Positions 1-8,060 of a stretch of DNA of 34,157 nucleotides are shown here, one piece after another (position 1 is the first letter of the stretch; each line of letters begins with the position of its first letter). The stretch lies in the NCBI GenBank assembly GCA_016235675.1, contig JACRJN010000130.1:1-34157 (forward strand), given 5' to 3'. This stretch comes from Candidatus Schekmanbacteria bacterium (GTDB lineage Bacteria; SZUA-182). A program made the translations under genes and the position numbers. The notes below the pieces were generated by a model, which was given only the letters and a program-made list of their open reading frames with translations, ran no database searches and was not told the origin of the DNA.

Positions 1-19
1 AAATAATATAGCACGTTTA

Positions 20-104
20 ATGTCATTGCGAGGCAGCCTTACCGCCGAAGCAATCTCAGACGCTACAATAAAATCGAGATTGCTTCGCTCCGCTCGCAAT
101 GACA
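20..104. repeat. Palindromic repeat, TCATTGCGAG family (copy 1)
   Basis: The segment begins GTCATTGCGAGG and ends CTCGCAATGAC, so its ends are inverted repeats. Inside, AAGCAATCTC pairs with GAGATTGCTT. The same family recurs at 12949-13025, 26268-26401 and 28096-28212. I see no gene in positions 1-193. Confidence 0.8.
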
Positions 105-193
105 GGTTCTGTACATCATTATTTATGGAACACTCTACTAGTTTGTTAAGGGACTTTTTTTATTTGATTGAGATTAGCGGAATACCAATTTAC

Positions 194-2122
194 CTATACA
201 CATACATTTACCGGACGCGCTAAAAAGCGGCTGATTTCATGACATTCATTTATCAGATCGCAGTCCGGCAAGCTTTCCAGAAAGACTTTGCCGTAATCCC
301 GCGTACTGATCCGCTTATCCAAAATCGCCAGCACACCTTTGTCAGTCTGACGGCGTATCAGTCGTCCGAATCCCTGGCGCAATAGAATAGCGGCATGGGG
401 AATTTGATAATCTTTAAACGGATTGCCGCCGTTTTTGGCGATATACTCCAATCTGGCTTCCATCAGCGGTTCCGATGGTACGGCGAACGGCAGTTTCACG
501 ATGATCAAACAACTTAGCGCCTCCCCCGGCACATCCACCCCCTGCCAAAAGCTGCTGGTCGCTAACAGCACTGATTGTACATCTTCCTGAAAGCGCTTTA
601 ATAACAAACTCTTAGGCTGTTCCCCCTGGCAAAGCAGATTAAATGGCACCTTGTTCTGCAAATCCCGGTAGACCGAGCGCAAGTGTTGAAAACTAGTGAA
701 AAGGATCAAGGCGCTGCCCTGACTTTTATCCAAAATTTGCATGATTTCCGGAACAATGGCGGAAATAAATTGCCCCTGATCGGGGTTAGGCAAGTGTTTG
801 GGCAAGTACATCACCACCTGCTTTTTATAATTGAAATGCTCCGGCACGATCAATTCCCGCGGGGCATAAAGTCCCAATTGCTTTTTGCAGAATTCAAAAT
901 TTTTCTGAGTGGTCAAGGTAGCGGAAGTGAAGATAACCGTTTCCACCTTTTGGTACAGTCTCTCTTCCAGTTTGGCGGCAATATCTAAGGGGGTGGCGTG
1001 TAAAAAGCAGCCTCTATGCCGCTTTTCCCCCCAGCAGACCTGACTGCTTTGCGGGTCTGCGGCGACCGCGAAAATCTGATTGATTTTTTCCGCCAAATCC
1101 TTACAGCGCCTGACATAGGCCGATAACTCATCGGAGGGCTTTTCCCAGGCTTCCAGATTGACAGCCAGCAGTTGCAGACAGTTAACCAGGTTTGCGGCGG
1201 AATTTTTGCATTCTTCCTGTAAACTGGTCTTAAAGCGAAACTTCTCGGCCTGATCGGAAAAGTGCCGGAAAAAGTTTTGATTGTGCTGCTCCAGCCGCTC
1301 AAGGTCGGTAAAGAGCTTGCCGTCATCACTGCGGGATTGGGTCAGCCATCTTCCCAGGTCACGCGCCAGTTCTTCTATCTGGTAATTGCTGATTTCGATG
1401 CCGAAGTAAATCGTGGCGATTTGCTCCACCTGATGGGCTTCATCGAAAATTACCGCATGATAATTAGGAATAACGCTGCCGAAGGGCGAGCCGTATTTTA
1501 ATGACAGATCGGCAAAAAACAGATGGTGATTGACGATAATCAAATCAGACTGCATAGCGGTTTGTTTCATGCGGGTGATAAAACAATTGTCGAAAAAGGG
1601 ACATTTCTGGTTATAGCATAACTCGCTTTTGGAGCACACCTCCGGCCAAAAGGGGGAAGAATCGGGCAGGTTGTCCAGTTCAGAGCGATCGCCGGTCTTG
1701 GTTTTGGTAAGCCATTCCTCGATAAGGCTTAAGAATTTTGCCCCCTCGTGGATGGAGAAAAATATTTGCTGCGAAAAGGCCGCCCAACGGCGTCTGCAAA
1801 GGTAATTGTTGCGTCCCTTCATGTAACAGACTTTAAATTCCTGGGCTAAGTATTTTTGCAGGAAGGGAATATCTTTATGATAAAGCTGCTCCTGCAAATT
1901 CTTGGTGCCGGTGGATACAACCACCTTCTGACCGCTTAAAATGGCCGGGATCAGATAAGCATGAGTCTTGCCAGTCCCCGTTCCGGCCTCGACCAGCAGT
2001 TGCCCGCCCTGGTGTAAAACCTGGGCGATAGTCTCTGCCATCTGGATTTGTCCGGGGCGATATTCGTAGTTATCCAGATGTTTAGCTAAGATTCCGTTGC
2101 TGCCGAGTATTTTTTTGATCAT
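194..2122 (-). CDS. dinG: DinG-type ATP-dependent DNA helicase (XPD-like, superfamily 2)
   Basis: This 642-residue protein is a superfamily 2 helicase of the DinG/XPD/YoaA group, which unwinds DNA 5' to 3' and helps resolve damaged DNA or R-loops. Walker A is AGTGTGKT at residues 46-53. A DEAH box (FDEAHQVEQ) lies near residue 230. Cys109 plus a cluster of cysteines around 165-185 (spacing resembling CSKSELC, QKC, DNC) match the 4Fe-4S insertion of the family. The C-terminal part carries the helicase motifs SATL, SFWQGVDVPG and RQGFGRLIRR. The length is typical for DinG proteins without an exonuclease domain. The start at MIKKIL has only a distant GGAG upstream. The gene is transcribed away from ruvB, and the shared intergenic region is full of repeats. 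Confidence 0.93.
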   Translation of the reverse strand: MIKKILGSNGILAKHLDNYEYRPGQIQMAETIAQVLHQGGQLLVEAGTGTGKTHAYLIPAILSGQKVVVSTGTKNLQEQLYHKDIPFLQKYLAQEFKVCYMKGRNNYLCRRRWAAFSQQIFFSIHEGAKFLSLIEEWLTKTKTGDRSELDNLPDSSPFWPEVCSKSELCYNQKCPFFDNCFITRMKQTAMQSDLIIVNHHLFFADLSLKYGSPFGSVIPNYHAVIFDEAHQVEQIATIYFGIEISNYQIEELARDLGRWLTQSRSDDGKLFTDLERLEQHNQNFFRHFSDQAEKFRFKTSLQEECKNSAANLVNCLQLLAVNLEAWEKPSDELSAYVRRCKDLAEKINQIFAVAADPQSSQVCWGEKRHRGCFLHATPLDIAAKLEERLYQKVETVIFTSATLTTQKNFEFCKKQLGLYAPRELIVPEHFNYKKQVVMYLPKHLPNPDQGQFISAIVPEIMQILDKSQGSALILFTSFQHLRSVYRDLQNKVPFNLLCQGEQPKSLLLKRFQEDVQSVLLATSSFWQGVDVPGEALSCLIIVKLPFAVPSEPLMEARLEYIAKNGGNPFKDYQIPHAAILLRQGFGRLIRRQTDKGVLAILDKRISTRDYGKVFLESLPDCDLINECHEISRFLARPVNVCV

Positions 2123-2127
2123 GATTT

Positions 2128-2178
2128 TAGCAGGCTCCAGGGGCTTCAGGCTCTGGGCTTCAGGCTTAAGACGTAGCT
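2128..2178. repeat. GGGCTTCAGG-type repeat fragment
   Basis: Two tandem copies of a GGGCTTCAGGCT-like unit occur just upstream of the dinG start. The same words form a long inverted repeat at 19404-19505. This copy appears to be only half of that element. Confidence 0.6.
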
Positions 2179-2184
2179 TAAGAC

Positions 2185-2259
2185 GTAGCGTTGGGGTTTA
2201 TCCCCAACAGCAGACGCAGGAACCCTGCATCGGATGCGGGGGATGAACCCCCGCGCTAC
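2185..2259. repeat. 75-bp GTAGCG...CGCTAC palindromic element
   Basis: The element starts with GTAGCG and ends with CGCTAC. It contains two hairpins: TTGGGG-tttat-CCCCAA, and GCGGGGG-atgaa-CCCCCGC. An inverted copy of the same 75-bp length lies at 10703-10777. The GTAG head and CTAC tail are typical of REP pairs. Confidence 0.85.
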
Positions 2260-2271
2260 AAACTGAATTTC

Positions 2272-2323
2272 GTAGTCCCAGCCCTTCGGGGCTGAATTTC
2301 CAGGGCTGAAGCCCTGGCACTAC
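2272..2323. repeat. REP/BIME-like element (GTAG...CTAC), 52 bp
   Basis: GTAG is followed by the hairpin AGCCCTTCGGGGCT, a short linker, the hairpin CCAGGGCtgaaGCCCTGG and then CACTAC. The same design occurs at 10967-11018, 14634-14686, 21848-21899 and 29998-30049. It is built as two convergent REP units. Confidence 0.85.
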
Positions 2324-2413
2324 AACTACGGCGGCCAATAAATTATAAAGGCTAATGCGTAATATACTGTAACCTTTACAGATAAGTCAAGGGACTAAAA
2401 TACAATTAAAGGA

Positions 2414-2442
2414 TTGGCAGATTAGCAGAAAGATGCTAGTAT
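2414..2442 (+). promoter_or_regulatory. Sigma-70-like promoter for ruvB
   Basis: TTGGCA at 2414-2419 and TAGTAT at 2437-2442 are separated by exactly 17 bp. This predicts transcription starting near 2449 and an untranslated leader of about 19 nt before ruvB. It is probably the promoter of the ruvB-mnt-hepn-waaA run. Confidence 0.6.
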
Positions 2443-2467
2443 TGTATTTATTTATCCGGGTAATAAA

Positions 2468-3487
2468 ATGCGTAACGACTTATTGGAAACTGAAATCAAA
2501 AAAGAAGAGCTAACCTACGAAACCAGCATCCGCCCCCGCTGCTTTGAGGATTATGTCGGGCAGCAGCAGGTAAAGGATAATTTAAAGGTCTTTATCCAGG
2601 CGGCAAGCGAGCGAAAGGAATCCTTGGATCATGTTCTTTTTTGTGGCCCGCCGGGATTGGGCAAGACCACCCTGGCGCATATCATCTCCGCCGAGATGCG
2701 GGCTAATTTGCGCATCACCTCCGGCCCGGCGATCGAGCGCGCCGGGGATTTGGCCGCCATCCTTACCAATTTGCAGGAACACGACATACTTTTTATCGAT
2801 GAAATCCACCGCCTGAATAATGCGGTGGAAGAAATCTTATATCCGGCAATGGAGGATTTCCAGCTAGACATTATAATCGGACAAGGCCCCAGTGCCCGTT
2901 CCATCAGACTGGATTTGCCGCATTTTACCTTGATCGGGGCCACAACCCGCAGCGGCTTGCTGACATCTCCCTTGCGCGATCGCTTCGGGTTCATCAGCCG
3001 GTTGGATTTTTATACCCCGGAGGAATTACAGTTGATTGTAAAGCGCGCCGCCGGGATTCTGCAAATAGAGATCGAGGCTGCCGGGGCATTGGAGATTGCC
3101 GCCCGTTCCCGTGGCACCCCGCGCATCGCCAATCGGATACTGCGCCGGGTGCGGGATTTCGCCCAGGTCAGGGGCAACGGGGTGATTACGCAAGCCATTG
3201 CCGATCAATCTTTAAAGCGTCTGGAAATCGACGAGTGCGGTTTTGATAAGGTCGACCGCCTGCTTTTGCTGGCTATCATCGAAAAATTTCAAGGCGGCCC
3301 GGTCGGCCTGGAAACTTTGGCCGCGATCACCAATGAGGAAAAAGACACCCTCGAAGACGTTTACGAACCGTATCTGTTGCAACAGGGATATTTACAGCGC
3401 ACCCCCCGCGGCCGGATAGCTACCAAATCGGCTTACGAACATTTCGGGCTGCCCTATCTGCAAAACCGTCAGGGGACGTTGTGGTAA
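2468..3487 (+). CDS. ruvB: Holliday junction branch migration ATPase RuvB
   Basis: RuvB is the AAA+ hexameric motor that drives branch migration of Holliday junctions together with RuvA. The protein has 339 residues, the normal family length. Walker A is GPPGLGKT at residues 60-67, Walker B is LFIDEIHRL near 107, sensor 1 is GATTRSG, and the conserved LRDRFG segment follows. The C-terminal winged-helix domain ends in the usual RTPRGR...YEHFG pattern. The start is supported by the usual short leader before the [12 protein letters not shown] motif and by a promoter just upstream, although the ribosome-binding site is weak. ruvA and ruvC are not adjacent. The next gene starts 6 nt downstream. 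Confidence 0.97.
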   Translation: MRNDLLETEIKKEELTYETSIRPRCFEDYVGQQQVKDNLKVFIQAASERKESLDHVLFCGPPGLGKTTLAHIISAEMRANLRITSGPAIERAGDLAAILTNLQEHDILFIDEIHRLNNAVEEILYPAMEDFQLDIIIGQGPSARSIRLDLPHFTLIGATTRSGLLTSPLRDRFGFISRLDFYTPEELQLIVKRAAGILQIEIEAAGALEIAARSRGTPRIANRILRRVRDFAQVRGNGVITQAIADQSLKRLEIDECGFDKVDRLLLLAIIEKFQGGPVGLETLAAITNEEKDTLEDVYEPYLLQQGYLQRTPRGRIATKSAYEHFGLPYLQNRQGTLW

Positions 3488-3493
3488 AAATTT

Positions 3494-3811
3494 ATGAGTC
3501 CACAGGATTTAGCGATTGCCCAAACCTTTAAGCGCCTTATTCTTCAAAAAGTTAAGATCGGCCGCGTCTTGGTTTTTGGTTCCCGCTCCAGGGGCGATGC
3601 CACAGAAGAATCCGATCTGGATTTACTGGTGGAAATAGAAGAAAAAAAACCGGGAATGCGTAAATGGATCAGCGAATGCGCCTGGGAAGCGGGTTTTGCC
3701 GCGGGGGTTGTAATCGCTCCGGTTGTTTACACCAAAGATGAGTTGACAAACCATCCAGGCCGTTTTTCCTGTTTTGTACAAAAGGTACTGAAAGAAGGAA
3801 TCAGCGTTTAA
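3494..3811 (+). CDS. MNT-type minimal nucleotidyltransferase (MntA-like antitoxin candidate)
   Basis: This small protein (105 residues) has the DNA polymerase beta-like minimal nucleotidyltransferase fold. The signature is visible as G29-S30 followed by D41-x-D43 (GSRSRGDATEESDLDLLVE), the metal-binding and nucleotide-binding residues of the MNT/MntA family. Family knowledge: MNT proteins are encoded next to HEPN partners, and in characterised MntA-HepT pairs the MNT protein AMPylates the toxin. Here the stop codon overlaps the start of a HEPN gene by one base (TAATG), so the two are translationally coupled. The pair sits between ruvB and waaA in one transcription unit. That it works as a toxin-antitoxin pair is inference from this arrangement. 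Confidence 0.85.
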   Translation: MSPQDLAIAQTFKRLILQKVKIGRVLVFGSRSRGDATEESDLDLLVEIEEKKPGMRKWISECAWEAGFAAGVVIAPVVYTKDELTNHPGRFSCFVQKVLKEGISV

Positions 3812-4218
3812 TGTCTTCTGATAATAAGTTCCCTATTATTTATCGTTTACAACAAGCACAAGAGGCTCTTAATGACGCTCAACTTTTGTTTGACCATAAC
3901 GGGACGGCAAGAGCAATAATAAATCGTTGTTATTACGCTATTTTTTATGCAGTTCAAGCGCTTTTGGAAATTAAAGGATTAAGTACCTCCAAACACTCCG
4001 GAGCAATTGCGTTGTTTGATAAAGAATTTGTAAAGACAGGCAAATTTAAACCGATATTTTCCAAGGATGTTCATATGGCTTTCGAAATGCGGCAGGAGTG
4101 GGATTACAAAATTATTGCTAAACTGGATGAAATTAATGAGCAGGAATTACTTAAAACAGCGCAAAAATTTGTAGCCCGTAGTGAAGAATATCTACGAATA
4201 CAAGGTTATACCATTTAA
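3811..4218 (+). CDS. HEPN-domain protein (UPF0332-like), partner of the MNT protein
   Basis: This 135-residue, mostly helical protein fits the UPF0332 branch of the HEPN superfamily. It has the segments NRCYYAIFYAVQALL and SKHSGAIALF, a KTGKF stretch and RQEWDY. Canonical HEPN ribonucleases carry an R-x4-6-H motif; at the matching place here I read RQEWDYKI with no histidine, so RNase activity is doubtful or uses other residues. The start overlaps the MNT stop by one base. waaA begins directly after the stop codon, with no gap. The gene looks more AT-rich than its neighbours, which fits a transferred two-gene module. It could be a toxin, or a substrate-binding partner of the nucleotidyltransferase. 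Confidence 0.82.
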   Translation: MSSDNKFPIIYRLQQAQEALNDAQLLFDHNGTARAIINRCYYAIFYAVQALLEIKGLSTSKHSGAIALFDKEFVKTGKFKPIFSKDVHMAFEMRQEWDYKIIAKLDEINEQELLKTAQKFVARSEEYLRIQGYTI

Positions 4219-5535
4219 ATGTATCTTCTTTACCAGCTAGCCCTGGCAGGGCTTTTTTTATCAATTTTACCTGCGGCCTTATGGGCAAGCTACAAAACCG
4301 GGAAATACCGGCGCAGCTTTAGTCAGCGTTTAGGGAAACTGTCTGAGGAATTGCGGGCGAAATTAAATCGGGGACAATGGATTTGGGTACATGCGGTGTC
4401 GATGGGAGAGACGGCGGCGGTTGCGCCTCTAATCGAGGCCATCAAGCAGCGCTATCCCCAATATCAAATCCTGCTTACCACTGTCACGGAAACCGGGCAG
4501 GAGATGGCGCACAAGAATTTGCCCCAAATCGACGCCCATTTATTTTTCCCGCTCGATTTCGATTCTGCCCTGAACCGGATTTTTGCCCAAGTCAGCCCCA
4601 AATTAGTAATCTTGGCGGAAACGGAAATCTGGCCGAATTTTTTGCACCATCTGAAAAAGCGCAACATTCCTGTTCTACTGGTTAACGGACGCATTTCGCA
4701 AAAATCTTTTCAGCATTATAAATTGGCTAAGTTTTTCATGCGCCGGGTATTGGGAGATATTCGGCATTTCAGTATGCAAACCAAAGAAGACGCCGAACGC
4801 ATCATTCAAATAGGGGCCGCCCCCGAAGCCGTCAGCATCAGCGGTAATCTTAAATTCGATCAGCGTCAAAGTTTGCTTAGCGCCGGGGAACGGAAAAATC
4901 TGCGCGACAGGCTGAAAATTCCCCCGGCGGCGTTGGTTTGGGTAGTGGGCAGCACTCATCCGGGGGAGGAAGAAATAATTTTGCCTTCTTTCAAAGAGTT
5001 AAAGCAAAAACATTCCGATTTGATTATGATTTTGGTTCCACGGCACCCTGAACGCTGGAAACCGGTAGAAGATTTGCTCACCAAGGCCGGTATCGGTTTT
5101 GTACGCAAAACCAACCTGGTAAAAGAAGCCGGCTTGCAACCCGTTGTTTTATTAGACACCATTGGGGAATTGGCCGCGATTTATAGCCTGGCCAGCGTGG
5201 TTTTTATGGGAGGCACCCTGGTACCCATCGGCGGTCATAATATTCTGGAAGCGGCTCTTTATTCCAAAGCGATCGTTTTCGGCCCTTATATGAACAACTT
5301 TGCAGAAATTGCGCGCCTGTTTACAGAAAAAAATGCCGCCCTGCAAGTAAAAAACGTTCAGGAATTAAATCAGGTAATGGACGAATTGTTAGCGGATGCA
5401 CATCTTCGCTCACGCCTGGGGCAGGCGGCGGTTAAAGTCATAGAGGAAAATCAGGGAGCGACCGAACGAAGTTTGGCGTCGATAGGGAAATATTTAAGCC
5501 AGAATACAGAAGTCAGGAGTCAGAAATCAGAATAA
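4219..5535 (+). CDS. waaA: 3-deoxy-D-manno-octulosonic acid (Kdo) transferase
   Basis: WaaA (KdtA, GT30) adds Kdo from CMP-Kdo to lipid A precursor at the inner membrane. The protein has 438 residues. An N-terminal membrane anchor (about residues 1-24) is followed by the GT-B N-domain with the SMGET motif that carries the catalytic Glu, then ILAETEIWPN and VNGRIS. The C-domain has GSTHPGEEE, VPRHPERW and GGTLVPIGGHN, which is diagnostic. It shows that the organism makes Kdo-containing LPS. The start codon follows the HEPN stop immediately. The last ten residues or so (from NTEVRSQKSE) are encoded by a repeat that begins at 5501, so the C-terminal tail is probably not native. Confidence 0.95.
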   Translation: MYLLYQLALAGLFLSILPAALWASYKTGKYRRSFSQRLGKLSEELRAKLNRGQWIWVHAVSMGETAAVAPLIEAIKQRYPQYQILLTTVTETGQEMAHKNLPQIDAHLFFPLDFDSALNRIFAQVSPKLVILAETEIWPNFLHHLKKRNIPVLLVNGRISQKSFQHYKLAKFFMRRVLGDIRHFSMQTKEDAERIIQIGAAPEAVSISGNLKFDQRQSLLSAGERKNLRDRLKIPPAALVWVVGSTHPGEEEIILPSFKELKQKHSDLIMILVPRHPERWKPVEDLLTKAGIGFVRKTNLVKEAGLQPVVLLDTIGELAAIYSLASVVFMGGTLVPIGGHNILEAALYSKAIVFGPYMNNFAEIARLFTEKNAALQVKNVQELNQVMDELLADAHLRSRLGQAAVKVIEENQGATERSLASIGKYLSQNTEVRSQKSE

Positions 5536-5567
5536 ATACAAATTATTCTATCTTCTTCCTGTATTCT
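5501..5567. repeat. AGAATACAG inverted repeat overlapping the waaA 3' end
   Basis: AGAATACAG at 5501-5509 is matched by CTGTATTCT at 5559-5567. Between them lie tandem CAG(G/A)A words. The left arm provides the final codons and the stop of waaA. Confidence 0.6.
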
Positions 5568-5588
5568 ATTTATTTTTGGGTCAATCAT

Positions 5589-6299
5589 ATGCACATCTAC
5601 GACATCTCAGTAGCGTTTTCTGCCAACACGCCGGTGTACGAAGGCGATCCGCCGATAGCTGTCTTGCCGAAATCCAGTATCGCAAACGGCGATTCGGCCA
5701 ATGTCTCTCTGCTTAATTTCGGTTCGCACAGCGCCACACATATCGATGCCCCTTATCATTTCAACCTGCAAGGTAAAACTGTAGATCAAATACCATTGGA
5801 AAATTTTATCGGCCCGGCGCAAGTAATAGAAATAGCCGGTTCAGTAAAAGAAATAGCGGCTCAAACCCTTGAGAATCAAGTTTCCGCCGACACTGCACGC
5901 TTATTGTTGAAAACCTCCAATTCCCGGCTTTGGCAGCACCACCCTCCGGATTTCGTCAGGGATTTTGTTCACCTCTCCCCGGAAGCGGCCTTATGGCTGG
6001 TAAAACGCAGAATAAAATTGATCGGTATCGATTATCTCTCCATCGAGCGCTTCCGCTCCCCCGACCATTTCGTCCACCATACGCTCTTAAACCATCAAAT
6101 TGTGATTGTGGAAGGGCTGAACTTGAGCCATGTCCCGGCCGGCCATTATTTTTTAGTGTGTCCCCCTTTAAAAATCCAAGGCGGCGACGGTGCACCGGTA
6201 AGAGCGGTTTTATTAGATGAGCTTGCACCTGAAAATGTAGCGCAGGGCTTTAGCCCTGCAACCTCAGTAGCAGACCTAAAGGTCTGCGCTACATTTTAA
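5589..6299 (+). CDS. Cyclase-family (KynB-like) metal-dependent hydrolase
   Basis: This 236-residue protein belongs to the putative cyclase / arylformamidase family (PF04199). The metal-binding signature HSATHIDAP is present with H47, H51 and D53; FVHHTLLNH and VEGLNLSHV, the second histidine and glutamate segments of the family, follow. Members hydrolyse amides such as N-formylkynurenine, but no kynurenine gene is nearby, so the substrate is unknown. The last 20 residues, from VAQGFSPATS to the stop, are encoded by a GTAG-headed palindromic repeat at 6237-6292. The native protein probably ended near LLDELAPEN. The gene starts 53 nt after waaA and may be co-transcribed with it. Confidence 0.85.
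   Translation: MHIYDISVAFSANTPVYEGDPPIAVLPKSSIANGDSANVSLLNFGSHSATHIDAPYHFNLQGKTVDQIPLENFIGPAQVIEIAGSVKEIAAQTLENQVSADTARLLLKTSNSRLWQHHPPDFVRDFVHLSPEAALWLVKRRIKLIGIDYLSIERFRSPDHFVHHTLLNHQIVIVEGLNLSHVPAGHYFLVCPPLKIQGGDGAPVRAVLLDELAPENVAQGFSPATSVADLKVCATF
6237..6292. repeat. GTAG...CTAC palindromic element inside the cyclase gene 3' end
   Basis: GTAGCG is followed by the hairpin CAGGGCtttaGCCCTG, then GCAGACCtaaaGGTCTGC and GCTAC. The element lies wholly within the reading frame and the stop codon follows 5 nt after it. It is read through as coding sequence. Confidence 0.85.
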
Positions 6300-6425
6300 T
6301 ACAGCTTGGTGTCCGAAGGGACATGGATGTCTCTTTTTAATTGAGTCAAGCATAAAATTTGCACCTCAATTGTTTGGATTAGCTTGTCTGTTACCTAAAC
6401 GGTAAAAAATTCCCGAATAACAAAC

Positions 6426-6431
6426 TATAAT
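6426..6431 (+). promoter_or_regulatory. Possible -10 box of the ankyrin gene
   Basis: A perfect TATAAT lies 44 nt before the start codon of the ankyrin gene. I cannot find a convincing -35 box at 16-18 bp, so this is a weak call. A GGGAG ribosome-binding site at 6462-6466 is 9 nt before the ATG. Confidence 0.35.
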
Positions 6432-6475
6432 CACCATCCCAAAACGTCGGCTGAATTTATTGGGAGAAACTTTGC

Positions 6476-7906
6476 ATGTATCGTAAAATAATATTTCCCG
6501 CCTGGCTTTGTCTGCTGATCTTTTGCGGTTGCACCAAGGCAATGTTTTACGATTTCCTGGATGCCGCCAAGAGTAATGACACCGCGGTGTTGCGTGCTTT
6601 GTTGGTTAGCAGTGAGGATTTAAACGCCAAAGATGCTTATGGCTATACCCCCTTGCATTGGGCGGTCATTTATGACCAGCCTGCTACGGTTAAGGCGCTG
6701 GTAAACAAGGGAGCGAATATCGAGGTGCGGGATGAATACAACAACACGCCCCTGATGTTGGCCGCCGCGGAAGGACAAGAAGCAGTAATTCAGGTCTTAT
6801 TGGAAAAAGCGGCCAATATCGACGCCAAAAACAGAGCCGGGATTACCCCGTTGATGATGGCCGCCGCCAGGGGACAGGTGGAAACGGTCAAGACATTATT
6901 GAAAGAAAATCCCTACATGTCTGCCAAATCCAAGGAAGGGATGACCGCCGTAGCCTTTGCGTTACTCAGCGGAAACGATTTAATCGTCAGTTTAGTCAGA
7001 CGGGCCAGGGCTGCCGACCCGGTTTGCCTGCAAGTCATGAACAGCGAAGCCTTTACTAAAGGTAAAGAAGGTGATAATGCCGCGACAGCATCTATACTGA
7101 ATCGTTATGTGGATATAAACGCTCAGGATATTTATGGGCATACTGGATTAATGTGGGCGGCGGCCTTGGGACAGGAAGATTATGTAGACTCTCTGCTAAA
7201 AAAGGGAGCCGATATAAATTTAAAAAGCAACGAAGGGCTGACCGCCTTAATGTTTGCTCATATAAACAAAAATGACCTGATCGTAAAAATGTTGAAAGCC
7301 GCCGGAGCGCATGAGCCGTCCTGGGCTGAATCCTTTAAACTGGAGTTTACCGATTCGGCGGATAAAAACCAAAAAACAGTCGAAGCACAAGAAGCGGAGG
7401 ACCCGATCAGGGCCGATGACCAGTATTTAATCGGGTCTTTGTTTAATGCCGCCCGTGACGGGCATTTGGATATACTTGAAAACTTGCTGGAAACCGGCCT
7501 GCCGCTGAACGCGCGTAATGAATCCGGACAAACCCTTCTCATGGTCGCCGCTCAAAACGGACACCCCCCGATGGTAAGTTTTTTACTAAAAAAGGGTGCA
7601 AGGATTCACTTAAAGGACAATAACCAAAAAACCGTTTTATTCTTAGCCACGGAACGGGGGCAAACGGAGATTGTTAAACTTTTAATCGATCACGGAGCCA
7701 ATATCACGAATACCGATCAAAACGGCAAAACTTGCTTGCTCATCGCCGCGGAGAGAGGTTATCGGGAGATTGTAAATATCCTGCTGGACAAAGGGGCTGA
7801 TCTTAAATTCAAAGACAGCCGGGGACAGACCGCCATGAGATTAGCCGCACAAAATAACCATCTGGCTGTGCTGGAATCGTTAAAGCTGGCCGGAGCGCGG
7901 CGGTAA
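6476..7906 (+). CDS. Exported ankyrin-repeat protein (probable lipoprotein)
   Basis: This 476-residue protein consists almost entirely of ankyrin repeats. The N-terminus is a signal peptide: basic MYRK, a hydrophobic run to about residue 17, then IFCGCTK. The last cysteine (C19) could be lipidated, although the -3 residue is Phe, so ordinary cleavage is also possible. I count about eleven repeats with the TPLHWA / TPLMLAA / GADINLKS pattern, split by a charged linker around residues 285-320 (EAQEAEDPIRADDQ). Ankyrin repeats bind proteins; periplasmic or surface members are often partners of enzymes or inhibitors, but the partner here is unknown. A 149-bp repeat begins on the first base after the stop codon. 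Confidence 0.88.
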   Translation: MYRKIIFPAWLCLLIFCGCTKAMFYDFLDAAKSNDTAVLRALLVSSEDLNAKDAYGYTPLHWAVIYDQPATVKALVNKGANIEVRDEYNNTPLMLAAAEGQEAVIQVLLEKAANIDAKNRAGITPLMMAAARGQVETVKTLLKENPYMSAKSKEGMTAVAFALLSGNDLIVSLVRRARAADPVCLQVMNSEAFTKGKEGDNAATASILNRYVDINAQDIYGHTGLMWAAALGQEDYVDSLLKKGADINLKSNEGLTALMFAHINKNDLIVKMLKAAGAHEPSWAESFKLEFTDSADKNQKTVEAQEAEDPIRADDQYLIGSLFNAARDGHLDILENLLETGLPLNARNESGQTLLMVAAQNGHPPMVSFLLKKGARIHLKDNNQKTVLFLATERGQTEIVKLLIDHGANITNTDQNGKTCLLIAAERGYREIVNILLDKGADLKFKDSRGQTAMRLAAQNNHLAVLESLKLAGARR

Positions 7907-8055
7907 GGGACTTGGAATTTTCAAATATACCGTTTCTGGATCGTAATAATCACCCCCACCCCGTCCCTCCCCCATCAAGGGGGAGGGGGATAAATTCCCT
8001 CCCCCCTTGCGGGGGAGGGTTAGGGTGGGGGGTATATTAATATTTTCTAAGTCCC
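7907..8055. mobile_element. MITE-like 149-bp element (copy 1)
   Basis: The element starts GGGACTTGG and ends AAGTCCC, giving 7-bp terminal inverted repeats. Inside is a long C-rich/G-rich palindrome (CCCCCACCCC against GGGGTGGGGG arms and CCCCCATCAAGGGGG). TAA flanks it on both sides, a possible 3-bp target duplication. It abuts the stop codon of the ankyrin gene and lies between two convergent genes, where it could also act as a bidirectional terminator. A near-identical copy is at 18963-19112. Confidence 0.88.
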
Positions 8056-8060
8056 TAAAC

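Noticed and set aside
20-223. Plus-strand reading frame of 67 codons at the window start
   Set aside because: Most of it is the TCATTGCGAG palindromic repeat, and it overlaps the end of dinG.
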